From NCBI GenBank assembly GCA_910583765.1, contig CAJTYS010000058.1, positions 1 through 20,702 of the forward strand: DNA of 20,702 nucleotides, read 5' to 3'. A program made the translations under genes and the position numbers. This document shows positions 13,477 through 20,650 of the stretch, in pieces (position 1 is the stretch's first letter; every line of letters starts with the position of its first letter). The notes beneath the pieces are model-generated. The model saw only the letters and a program-made list of their open reading frames with translations. It ran no database searches and was not told the DNA's origin. The stretch is from an uncultured Eubacteriales bacterium (GTDB lineage: Bacteria > Bacillota > Clostridia > Peptostreptococcales > Anaerovoracaceae).

Positions 13477-14895
13477 ATGTACAACAGCAAATCAAAGATC
13501 GCCACAGAATTCATCGATGACGCGGAAATCAAAAAAACCCTGGCCTACGCAGAGGAAAATAAGGAAAATTTAGAATTGATCCGAGGGCTCATCAAACGAG
13601 CCGAGGACTGCAAAGGGCTGAATTACAAGGAAGCGGCTCTGCTGCTGGAATGCGAAGATCCAGAGATTCATCAGGAGCTGTTCAGCTTGGCAGAGCGGAT
13701 CAAAGAAAAATTTTACGGCAACCGAATCGTCATGTTCGCGCCGCTGTACCTGTCCAACTATTGCATCAATGGATGCCGGTACTGTCCATATCATGGGAAA
13801 AATAAAAGCATTACTCGGAAAAAGCTGACCCAGGAAGATATTGTAAAAGAAGTGACCGCATTGCAGGACATGGGGCACAAGCGACTGGCTCTGGAAGCTG
13901 GCGAAGACCCGAAGATGAACCCCATCGAATACATTCTGGAATGCATTGACACCATTTACAGCATCAAGCACAAAAACGGCGCCATCCGCAGGGTTAATGT
14001 GAATATCGCCGCCACCACGGTGGAAAATTACAAAAAGCTGAAAGATGCAGGCATTGGCACGTACATTTTGTTTCAGGAAACTTACAACAAGGAATCCTAT
14101 GAATACCTGCACCCAACTGGTCCGAAGAGCGATTACGCCTATCACACGGAAGCCATGGACCGGGCCATGGAAGCGGGCATCGATGATGTGGGATGCGGCG
14201 TGCTGTTTGGCCTGAACATGTACAAATACGATTTTGTAGGGATCCTGATGCACGCGCAGCATCTGGAAGACACCTTCGGCTGCGGCCCGCACACCATCAG
14301 CGTGCCTCGGGTGCGTCCCGCAGATGACATTGATCCAGACGAATTCGACAACGGCGTGCCGGATGACGTGTTCAAGCGGATCATCGCCGTGCTGCGCATC
14401 GCCGTCCCATACACGGGGATCATCATGTCCACCAGAGAAAGCAAAGAAATGCGGGCAGCTGCTCTGCACCTGGGCGTTTCCCAGATCAGCGGCGGCAGCA
14501 GAACCAGCGTGGGCGGCTATGTGGAAGAAGAGCCGGAGGAAGACAATTCCGCTCAGTTTGATGTGAGCGACACCAGGACTTTGAACCAGGTTGTGGATTG
14601 GCTCATCGATGAGGGTCACGTTCCTAGCTTTTGCACCGCGTGTTATCGGGAAGGGCGCACTGGCGACCGCTTCATGAGCCTGGTGAAGAGCGGACAGATC
14701 GCCAACATCTGTCAGCCAAACGCTTTGATGACTCTGAAAGAATACCTGGAAGACTACGCTTCCCCGGAAACCAAGGAAAAGGGCGAAGCCATCATTCGTA
14801 AACGCCTGGAAATGATCCCAAACGAAAAAGTCAAGGAACTGGTAAGAGAGCATTTAGGAGATATCCACCAGGGACGGCGGGATTTCAGGCTGTAG
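13477..14895 (+). CDS. hydG: [FeFe]-hydrogenase H-cluster radical SAM maturase HydG (tyrosine lyase)
   Basis: 472-residue enzyme that cleaves tyrosine to p-cresol and makes the CO and cyanide ligands of the H-cluster on an Fe-cysteine carrier. N-terminal radical SAM motif C96-x3-C100-x2-C103 (CINGCRYC), ThiH-like barrel with LEAGEDPK (about 131-138), and the C-terminal auxiliary cluster motif C386-x2-C389-x22-C412 (CTAC ... C) that distinguishes HydG from ThiH. Length is typical. AAAGGAGAGG lies eight bases before the ATG; only 17 bases separate it from hydE, so the two are in one operon. Confidence 0.96.
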   Translation: MYNSKSKIATEFIDDAEIKKTLAYAEENKENLELIRGLIKRAEDCKGLNYKEAALLLECEDPEIHQELFSLAERIKEKFYGNRIVMFAPLYLSNYCINGCRYCPYHGKNKSITRKKLTQEDIVKEVTALQDMGHKRLALEAGEDPKMNPIEYILECIDTIYSIKHKNGAIRRVNVNIAATTVENYKKLKDAGIGTYILFQETYNKESYEYLHPTGPKSDYAYHTEAMDRAMEAGIDDVGCGVLFGLNMYKYDFVGILMHAQHLEDTFGCGPHTISVPRVRPADDIDPDEFDNGVPDDVFKRIIAVLRIAVPYTGIIMSTRESKEMRAAALHLGVSQISGGSRTSVGGYVEEEPEEDNSAQFDVSDTRTLNQVVDWLIDEGHVPSFCTACYREGRTGDRFMSLVKSGQIANICQPNALMTLKEYLEDYASPETKEKGEAIIRKRLEMIPNEKVKELVREHLGDIHQGRRDFRL

Positions 14896-14925
14896 CTTTG
14901 TGAACTGGGTTTGGAGGAAACGAAT

Positions 14926-16122
14926 ATGAGTTTGAATGACACGCCTCGGGCCAACCGGCTGCATATCGGTATCTTTGGCAAGAGAAACAGCGGCAAATCA
15001 TCTTTGATCAACGCTTTGACTGGCCAGGAAATTTCTGTGGTGTCCGATCATCCGGGCACTACCACGGATCCGGTGTTGAAATCCATGGAGCTGCACCCCA
15101 TAGGGCCAGTGGTTTTCATAGATACCGCTGGATTCGATGATGAAGGAGAGCTGGGGAGCCTGCGGGTGAAAAAAACCCAGGAGATCATCGCTAAGACGGA
15201 CGTGGCGATCCTGGTTCTGGATGACGATGATTTCACGGAAGAAAAAAAGTGGCTTTCAGAGCTGCGGGAAAAAGAAATTCCAGTGATCGGAGTTCTGGGG
15301 AAGGCAGATGAACGTAAAGATCCTGATTGCCTGCTGACAGGTGCTGAAAAAGAGCTGGACATCGCGCCGATTTTAGTGAGCGCATCTCGGGGAGATGGGC
15401 TGCCGGAGGTGAAAAAAGCGCTGGAAAACGCTGTTCCAGAGGATTTTCAGCGGCAAAAAATTTTGGGAGATCTGGTGGATGAGGGGGAACTGGTGCTGCT
15501 GGTGATGCCCCAGGACATCCAGGCGCCAAAGGGCCGTTTGATCCTGCCTCAGGTGCAGACCATTCGGGAGTTGCTGGACAATCGCTGCACCACTGTATGC
15601 ACCACAGCGGATCGTTTTTCCCATAGCCTTGGGCTGCTTGGCCAGCCGCCAGCCTTGATCGTCACGGACTCCCAATGCTTTCGCCAGGTGCATGAGGAAA
15701 AGCCGGCTGAAAGCCAGCTCACCTCATTTTCTGTGCTCTTCGCCGCTTATAAAGGGGACATTCATGCCTTTGTGGAGGGCGCGCAGGCTATTGATGGATT
15801 AGATGCTTCTTCCCATGTCCTGATCGCAGAAGCCTGTACCCATGCGCCTCTGGAAGAGGACATCGGCAGGGTGAAAATCCCTCGGATGCTGAAAAAACGC
15901 TATGGACAGGAGCTACGGGTCAGCCTGGTAGCGGGAAATGATTTCCCACAGAATTTGTCGCCTTATGATCTGATCATCCATTGCGGTGGCTGCATGTTTA
16001 ATCGCAGGCACGTCCTATCTCGGGTTGCCGCAGCAGAAGGCGCGGGAGTGCCCATCACCAATTATGGCATCACCATGGCGAAGCTCAGCGGGATCTTGGA
16101 TGATATTCGGATACCAGAGTAA
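14926..16122 (+). CDS. hydF: [FeFe]-hydrogenase maturation GTPase HydF
   Basis: 398-residue scaffold GTPase that holds the two-iron precursor and delivers it to apo-hydrogenase. GTPase motifs: P-loop GKRNSGKS (18-25), TTTD switch I (45-48), DTAGF (66-70). The C-terminal cluster motif C304-x-H306-x45-H352-C353-x2-C356 fits the HydF consensus. Start chosen at 14926 because GGAGG (14913-14917) is well placed; a TTG at 14911 in frame would overlap that site. It follows hydG by 30 bases in the same operon. The window contains no hydrogenase large subunit, so the target enzyme is encoded elsewhere. Confidence 0.95.
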   Translation: MSLNDTPRANRLHIGIFGKRNSGKSSLINALTGQEISVVSDHPGTTTDPVLKSMELHPIGPVVFIDTAGFDDEGELGSLRVKKTQEIIAKTDVAILVLDDDDFTEEKKWLSELREKEIPVIGVLGKADERKDPDCLLTGAEKELDIAPILVSASRGDGLPEVKKALENAVPEDFQRQKILGDLVDEGELVLLVMPQDIQAPKGRLILPQVQTIRELLDNRCTTVCTTADRFSHSLGLLGQPPALIVTDSQCFRQVHEEKPAESQLTSFSVLFAAYKGDIHAFVEGAQAIDGLDASSHVLIAEACTHAPLEEDIGRVKIPRMLKKRYGQELRVSLVAGNDFPQNLSPYDLIIHCGGCMFNRRHVLSRVAAAEGAGVPITNYGITMAKLSGILDDIRIPE

Positions 16123-16225
16123 AAGGCTGGATGCAAAAGGAAAGGGGTATCACTGTCTTCTGAAAAAATGTGAAAGCGCAGCTTTTGAAAGCCAGGCTTC
16201 CCGCTGAATCAGAAGCGTGGATATG

Positions 16226-16264
16226 AAAACGCAGGACTTGAATGTGAAAAGTCCTGCGTTTTGT
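16226..16264. terminator. Perfect 14-bp hairpin terminator after hydF
   Basis: AAAACGCAGGACTT at 16226-16239 pairs with 16249-16262 without mismatch, flanked by A4 and T4, so it can act in both directions: end of the hyd operon on the plus strand, and end of anything transcribed from the remnant tRNA side on the minus strand. The same arm sequence recurs at 20609-20640. Confidence 0.8.
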
Positions 16265-16268
16265 CTTG

Positions 16269-16297
16269 TGGTGATCTATGGCGGGTTCAAATTGCCG
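16269..16297 (-). pseudogene. Decayed tRNA 3' end, direct repeat of the tRNA at 20651
   Basis: The 28 bases from GGTGATCT onward match the 3' acceptor and T-arm of the tRNA at the right edge in all but five positions, and all five are transitions. The encoded 3' ACCA and TGGCGGG are kept, but two pairs of the T-stem are lost and similarity to the anticodon arm is gone. It has the same neighbour, a CGCAGGACTT hairpin, at the same distance. Confidence 0.7.
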
Positions 16298-16388
16298 ATT
16301 GATAATCAGCCCGTTTTTGACGGATGACTGGATAAATGGCCAATTAGACGAAATGTAGGCTTTATCTTGGTGTGATATGTGCCGTTCA

Positions 16389-17264
16389 TCAAGATTTGGC
16401 GTAACGCTCAAAGTACTGCCCGGCCTGTCCCTCTGTCAGTTCAAAGCGCAGCTGGAGCTTTGCCAGGATCTTTTCTTTTGAAAAACCTTCTTCTAAATAG
16501 TCAAGAATCATCGCCTTTATTCCTTCTTTGCGACCTTCCTCTCGACCCTCTTCTCGACCTTCCTCTCGGGATTCGCGCATCATCTGGTTATGGTCGCGGA
16601 TGGCCTTTTCTCTAGCTTCATATTCCAGCCGTTTTTCTGTGCTTTGACTGATGACCTGCAGCTGCTCGTAAGCGCTTTTGATGTACTTGTTTTTGCTTGC
16701 CAGCATGTCGAATTCCTCCTTCCGTTCCGCATTGATGAATTTTGCCCATAGCAGGATATCGCTTGCGTCTTCCTTCAATTCCTTTGGCAGCTTCGGCAGT
16801 TCCAACACATGGAATTCCATTTTGTCCGTGTAAAGGATGTGCCTTGTGTCTTCTTGGATGTGAAAACAAGAATAAAATTCTGATTCGCCCTGGAACAACT
16901 TGAAATCCACGACGCTGATGCTGACGCACTTTTTGAAGGTGGAATAATCTTCTCCCTCATGGATCTGCTCCGTATACATTTTTGACACGTAGAACAGCGA
17001 TCGGTCCGCCCATATGCTCAGTGGCGAAAGCTGGATTTCGATGTCGATTTCCGTATCATCGTTGAGCAGAACCCGTACGTCCAGAATTCCCAGCTTGTCA
17101 TCCTTATGTTCCTTCCTCAGATTGGTGTTTAGGATCTTCGTTTCTCGGATGTCTGCTGGATCCAATCCCAGCATGGCCGACAAGAAACCGATCCTGGCTT
17201 GTTCATTCATCATGATTTCTTTGAAGGCAAAATCAATTTTTGGTTTCATTAAAAAGTCTGTCAT
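16389..17264 (-). CDS. Rpn family nuclease / PD-(D/E)XK transposase-like protein
   Basis: 291-residue member of the recombination-promoting nuclease / PD-(D/E)XK transposase family (also listed as DUF4351/PDDEXK_2-type). Signature start MKPKIDFAFKEIM, then the nuclease core with LDVRVLL...EIDIEIQLS (about 59-79 of this start), where D and E-x-Q are the predicted metal ligands. The C-terminal half is helical with an EEGREEGREEGRKEG run (about 235-250) encoded by near-identical 12-base units. Start set at 17264 because AAAGGGGGA is upstream; a further in-frame ATG at 17291 has none. Relatives stimulate RecA-independent recombination in E. coli or act in phage defence; the role here is not known. 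Tail-to-tail with the hyd operon. Confidence 0.82.
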   Translation of the reverse strand: MTDFLMKPKIDFAFKEIMMNEQARIGFLSAMLGLDPADIRETKILNTNLRKEHKDDKLGILDVRVLLNDDTEIDIEIQLSPLSIWADRSLFYVSKMYTEQIHEGEDYSTFKKCVSISVVDFKLFQGESEFYSCFHIQEDTRHILYTDKMEFHVLELPKLPKELKEDASDILLWAKFINAERKEEFDMLASKNKYIKSAYEQLQVISQSTEKRLEYEAREKAIRDHNQMMRESREEGREEGREEGRKEGIKAMILDYLEEGFSKEKILAKLQLRFELTEGQAGQYFERYAKS

Positions 17265-17339
17265 GTCTAATCCCCCTTTTGTGATTGGCATAGAATTTTC
17301 ATGCCTGTGTTCATAACATCACGGTCTACCCCTGAAAAC

Positions 17340-17404
17340 ATGATCATTCACCGTGACTCGATGATCATTTTTTCCATTATACCATGAATCCTTCTTGGAA
17401 GCAA
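17340..17404 (-). promoter_or_regulatory. Promoter and leader hairpin of the Rpn-family gene
   Basis: On the minus strand TTGCTT (17399-17404) and TATAAT (17376-17381) are 17 bases apart and the -10 is extended (TGG-TATAAT). The leader of about 105 bases contains two ATGATCAT palindromes (17340-17347 and 17361-17368) that form a hairpin; read on the plus strand it has a T6 tail. Confidence 0.6.
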
Positions 17405-17577
17405 AGGAATGGCGTTTCGTCTGGTTTAGCGCTTTGAAACGTAATGAACCGAAAACAAAACTTGTTTCCGGTCCATTGAGTCACATTATTTATACGGTTT
17501 TCCGAGTTCCAATGGTGAGCTATTGATGGCTCTGAAATCATTGGAACATCTAGAGAAAGGACTGCCTATTCTCGTTG
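17405..17577. other. Intergenic region with three inverted repeats downstream of agrB
   Basis: No gene seen. CGTTTC (17412 region) with GAAACG (17435 region); ACCGAAAACAA (17448-17458) with TTGTTTCCGGT (17462-17472, one mismatch, a wobble on the minus strand); and a perfect nine-base pair GTTCCAATG (17506-17514) / CATTGGAAC (17539-17547) enclosing an inner GAGC/GCTC. None has a clear T tail on the minus strand, so the end of the agrDB transcript is not obvious. Confidence 0.6.
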
Positions 17578-18159
17578 CTATTTTTTTGCCCTCGCTTTAT
17601 GAGGGAGGAGCATAGGAACCATCACCATCAGGGCGCAGCACCCTATAGCAACCGCAAGGCAGCTAGCCACTTCCACAGAATAGAAAGTGAGCGCCATGGC
17701 GATTATGCCTTCCAGAAGCAAAATTCTGCGGGCCTTTTCACGGTACAAAACCTTTTCCTGATCAAGGAGAGGCTTGTTCTCGCTGGCCACAGGCGCTTTG
17801 ATGAAAACCACTGCCGAAGCGGCGACTGTTAGGATCAGCACGGCGGTCACGGAAAAGGCCACATGTTTTAGGAGCATTAATACGCACACCACCAGCAGGC
17901 ACGACAGGAAATAACATCTACCCGGCGTCTTTGCGTGGTATCCTCCGGCAAAACGCCGCAGAGGGATATAGGTCACAGAGAATATGACCGTCTGCCAGAG
18001 CATGCCCAATAACAATCCGATTATAATGGAAGTGATGATGTTCATGAGGAACCGATAAAGTCCACTGATGCCGAAACGGTACACCTCTTTTTCAGATTCC
18101 TCTATGATCCCATTTCTGATCAAAATTTCTACTGAATTTTTTGTCAGAAAGTCGATCAT
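17578..18159 (-). CDS. agrB: AgrB, membrane peptidase that matures the autoinducing peptide
   Basis: 193-residue membrane endopeptidase that cuts the C-terminal part of AgrD and forms the thiolactone or lactone ring. The family motif is clear: RRFAGGYHAKTPGRCYF (about 68-84), with the catalytic His in GGYHA and the catalytic Cys in GRCYF seven residues later. About five or six hydrophobic segments (roughly 37-66, 81-100, 101-119, 148-183). Length is typical. It starts inside the last codons of agrD (ATGA overlap), so the precursor and its processor are translated together. Confidence 0.93.
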   Translation of the reverse strand: MIDFLTKNSVEILIRNGIIEESEKEVYRFGISGLYRFLMNIITSIIIGLLLGMLWQTVIFSVTYIPLRRFAGGYHAKTPGRCYFLSCLLVVCVLMLLKHVAFSVTAVLILTVAASAVVFIKAPVASENKPLLDQEKVLYREKARRILLLEGIIAMALTFYSVEVASCLAVAIGCCALMVMVPMLLPHKARAKK

Positions 18160-18302
18160 TTTACCTTACTCAGCTTTTTCACGCATTCAGGTACAGGTTC
18201 CTGATAAACATAGCATCTGCAAGTTGAGTTTACATTTTGGGAAGCCGAAGCTAACGCTGCCTTTGCGAGCAATTTTTCCATTTTTGTTAATACTTTTTTC
18301 AT
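18156..18302 (-). CDS. agrD: AgrD, precursor of a cyclic autoinducing peptide
   Basis: Short gene of 48 codons. Residues 1-24 form an amphipathic Lys/Leu/Ala-rich helix (MKKVLTKMEKLLAKAALAS), as expected for the AgrD leader. The core and tail are STCRCYVYQEPVPECVKK (26-43): the YQ(E)PxVPE pattern matches the AgrB recognition tail of clostridial cyclic lactone autoinducers. Cys28 or Cys30 would close the ring; a five-residue ring CYVYQ or a seven-residue ring CRCYVYQ are the simplest guesses. A third Cys (40) lies in the discarded tail. GAGGTGA is six bases before the ATG; the stop overlaps the agrB start (ATGA). Gene order agrD-agrB. Confidence 0.88.
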   Translation of the reverse strand: MKKVLTKMEKLLAKAALASASQNVNSTCRCYVYQEPVPECVKKLSKVK

Positions 18303-18372
18303 GTTGTTCACCTCATTTTCTACTTAAGTTTCTCGCCTTTTTATTGCAAATTTCTGCAAATTTCATGGCTTG

Positions 18373-18378
18373 ATTATA
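18373..18378 (-). promoter_or_regulatory. -10 of the agrDB promoter, probable AgrA-activated
   Basis: Consensus TATAAT on the minus strand about 70 bases before agrD. No recognisable -35 is at the right spacing, which fits an activator-dependent promoter. Upstream, GAATTCTT occurs twice on the minus strand (18410-18417 and 18443-18450), 33 bases apart, i.e. about three helical turns; these are candidate LytTR-regulator sites by position only. Confidence 0.5.
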
Positions 18379-18491
18379 CAAAATGTTTTAGGAGAATTTC
18401 TCTACTTGTAAGAATTCATATGTTTTCATGTAGAAATTAAAAAAGAATTCCATAAAATGTAATCCGTGTGGCATGTGCAAGGAGACTCTAT

Positions 18492-19784
18492 TTACTGGTT
18501 TTGTGATTCAATGAACATAACCAATTTAACTATGAACAGTTCCTCTGTATAGTCGATTTCCATTTGCCCATGATAGGTTTCGACCACTCGCTGCACGTTT
18601 TTTAACCCGATTCCATGCCCCTCTTTTTTGCGTTTTGTCGTCTGAAAGCTGTTTCCGAATTTACGGACGGCTCCATTATATGAGTTTTTGATTTCGATCA
18701 ACAAAGCGCCGGGCTCCTGCCGCATGGTAATGGTTAGCAGCGGAGGTTTCTTTTTACAAAGACTTAAGGCTTTTATCGCGTTATCCAAGAGATTTCCTAA
18801 AATAATGCTCATATCTTTAGGGGCAATGGGAATGTTTTTAGAGATTTGAAGATCCGTTTCCACATGGGCTCCATATATGGAGGCTTCATTTAGTTTCAGG
18901 TTCAGGAAACCGTCAAGCACAGGGTTTCCAGTGAATATGAGTTTCTGCTGTGCTTCGACCAAGGGCATCAAACTGTGAATGTAGTTTTTGGCTTCTTGGC
19001 AATCATTCTGCTCAGCTAGTTGATCTAACACAAGAAAATGGTTCCTGATATCGTGTCTTAATGAAGTGATCCGCTCTTCTGAATCCCGCAGCAATTCCAT
19101 CTGGCTTTCATAGGCTTGGTTCTGTTGTTCTAAAAGGGCAAGGGTCAGTTGTACGCGATACATTTTATGCACACGATCTAACAGAAAGAAGAGAAAAACA
19201 TTGATCAAAATCATGCTGATCCCGCCGATCAGAACAGTGATTTCGCCTTTGCAGTCATCCAGTACTATAACGGAAACTAACAGGCTGCACACAGGGATCA
19301 CCACGACTGCGGCCCACTCTAAAAAAGCGAACTCTTCTCCATATTTTAAGTCGATTGCTTTTTGCAGCAATAATACCAGCATAAAAAACAACAGGTTCGT
19401 TGCCAGGATGCAGATCAGATCGATATGTTCGACATGCAGGCTGTTCAGGTAATAATATACGGCATTTTCACAGACAATGCTCATGGTGACAATCAAGAGC
19501 ACCGCACAGATTCGATGCTTCCATTTCCCGCGATAACTCCAGGAGACCAGTGCGCAGCCAGCGACATTTGTGGAAATAATCATAATTGGCGGCCAGTAGA
19601 GATAGAAAGCCGCTATGCTATTGAACAAGTAATAAACCCCATAGCATGAAAATCTTGCCCATTTTCTCTTTGTGGAAGCATCTGCCTCAAAAAAGATGGA
19701 AAAAGAGCGGCTGATGATGTACATGCTGAACAAATTACCAGCCAAACACATGAATAATTCTATATTGAAACACATCTCATTCAT
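18492..19784 (-). CDS. agrC: AgrC-like sensor histidine kinase
   Basis: 430-residue quorum-sensing kinase of the HPK10 type. N-terminal sensor with six or so membrane spans (about 7-31, 46-63, 66-82, 91-110, 121-141, 157-175, 183-202). A helical linker leads to the phospho-acceptor H244 in SLRHDIRNH. The GHKL ATPase domain has the N-box GNLLDNAIKA (330-339) and the G-box GHGIGLKNV (389-397). The typical AgrC C-terminal form, with no separate receiver. Its start overlaps the agrA stop by four bases (ATGA), so agrA and agrC are co-translated. It probably senses the AgrD peptide encoded immediately downstream. Stop at 18492 is followed by a separate agrDB promoter. Confidence 0.9.
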   Translation of the reverse strand: MNEMCFNIELFMCLAGNLFSMYIISRSFSIFFEADASTKRKWARFSCYGVYYLFNSIAAFYLYWPPIMIISTNVAGCALVSWSYRGKWKHRICAVLLIVTMSIVCENAVYYYLNSLHVEHIDLICILATNLLFFMLVLLLQKAIDLKYGEEFAFLEWAAVVVIPVCSLLVSVIVLDDCKGEITVLIGGISMILINVFLFFLLDRVHKMYRVQLTLALLEQQNQAYESQMELLRDSEERITSLRHDIRNHFLVLDQLAEQNDCQEAKNYIHSLMPLVEAQQKLIFTGNPVLDGFLNLKLNEASIYGAHVETDLQISKNIPIAPKDMSIILGNLLDNAIKALSLCKKKPPLLTITMRQEPGALLIEIKNSYNGAVRKFGNSFQTTKRKKEGHGIGLKNVQRVVETYHGQMEIDYTEELFIVKLVMFIESQNQ

Positions 19785-20485
19785 TCCCTTTCACCTTGAA
19801 GTAAAAATCTGCCTACGCTTTTTCGGTAGGCTTGACTGACTGGCAGCGAAATCGTTCCAGTCAAAAGAATTTCCTCGGATTTCCAGTAGGTGACATACGT
19901 GCGGTTTACCAGGTAGGAGTGGTGGATCCTGACGAAATTTGGCGGCGCCTTTTTTTCCAGGGCGCTGATTCGGCCATAAGCTTCCTTTGTTCCATGTTTC
20001 GTATGAATTTGGATTTTTCGATTCCTGCTTTCAAAGTACAAGATATCCCCATATGGGATGCGGAAATATTCTTTGCCGAATTTGAATTCAAAGAAAGAAT
20101 CATACATTTTAGATAGCCTCATGGCTTGCTCCATGTTTTCCAAGACTGCTTTCTCTGTGATGGGCTTTATCAAGAAATTCATTGGCCGCACAGCAAATAA
20201 CTCCATCGCATATTCCTGCCTGGCTGAAATGTAGACAATGTGCGTTTTTTCGTTTTCCAACTCTGTTCGTATTTTATTTCCCAGAGCCACGCCGTTCATG
20301 GATGGCAGTTGGATGTCTAAAAATATCAAGTCGTAATGCTGGCCATGGGACAATGCGTCATATAATTTCTCTCCGCTGTAGAACACATCGGCTTTTATGG
20401 ACTCTTTTTCTATGTAAGGTTCCAGGAACCGCTCCAACTGGGCGCATAGAATTTCATCGTCATCACAGATCGCAACGCAAAACAT
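19781..20485 (-). CDS. agrA: AgrA-like response regulator, LytTR type
   Basis: 234-residue regulator. Receiver domain (1-120) with acidic pocket DDD (8-10), phospho-acceptor D57 in FLDIQLP, and conserved Lys in FLIKPI (about 107). LytTR DNA-binding domain (about 135-230), with EYFRIPYGDILYFES and HHSYLVN motifs. AAAGGAG is eight bases before the ATG. It is the first gene of agrA-agrC, the reverse of the more usual order with agrA last. It would be phosphorylated by AgrC and activate the agrDB promoter. No strong promoter is seen just upstream, so expression may depend on readthrough from the tRNA or on an unusual promoter. Confidence 0.9.
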   Translation of the reverse strand: MFCVAICDDDEILCAQLERFLEPYIEKESIKADVFYSGEKLYDALSHGQHYDLIFLDIQLPSMNGVALGNKIRTELENEKTHIVYISARQEYAMELFAVRPMNFLIKPITEKAVLENMEQAMRLSKMYDSFFEFKFGKEYFRIPYGDILYFESRNRKIQIHTKHGTKEAYGRISALEKKAPPNFVRIHHSYLVNRTYVTYWKSEEILLTGTISLPVSQAYRKSVGRFLLQGERE

Positions 20486-20650
20486 AGCTCTGGCTCCTTT
20501 CTAGCTTCTTCTTTCCCCGCATGTGATTTCGTGGATTTGCGCTGAAAGCACAATCAGATTTGTGGCTTCATGAACACAGCCCTGCGGCAACGCTATTTTG
20601 ATTCAAAAAACGCAGGGCTTCTATCTCAAAGTCCTGCGTTCTCTGTCTTT
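20486..20650 (-). terminator. tRNA terminator and alternative hairpin ahead of agrA
   Basis: On the minus strand the arm at 20629-20640 pairs with 20609-20620 (one mismatch) and is followed by T6: a terminator after the tRNA. The second arm, AGCCCTGCG on the minus strand (20611-20619), can instead pair perfectly with CGCAGGGCT (20577-20585) lying closer to agrA. The two pairings exclude each other. The rest of the region holds the agrA ribosome binding site and no clear -10. Confidence 0.6.

Noticed and set aside
13570..14853. 427-codon minus-strand open frame opposite hydG
   Set aside because: It is an antisense shadow of a very well conserved gene; product has no domain and no ribosome binding site.
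16261..16330. A functional second tRNA gene after hydF
   Set aside because: Only the acceptor and part of the T-arm are recognisable; the T-stem has two broken pairs and no anticodon arm matches.
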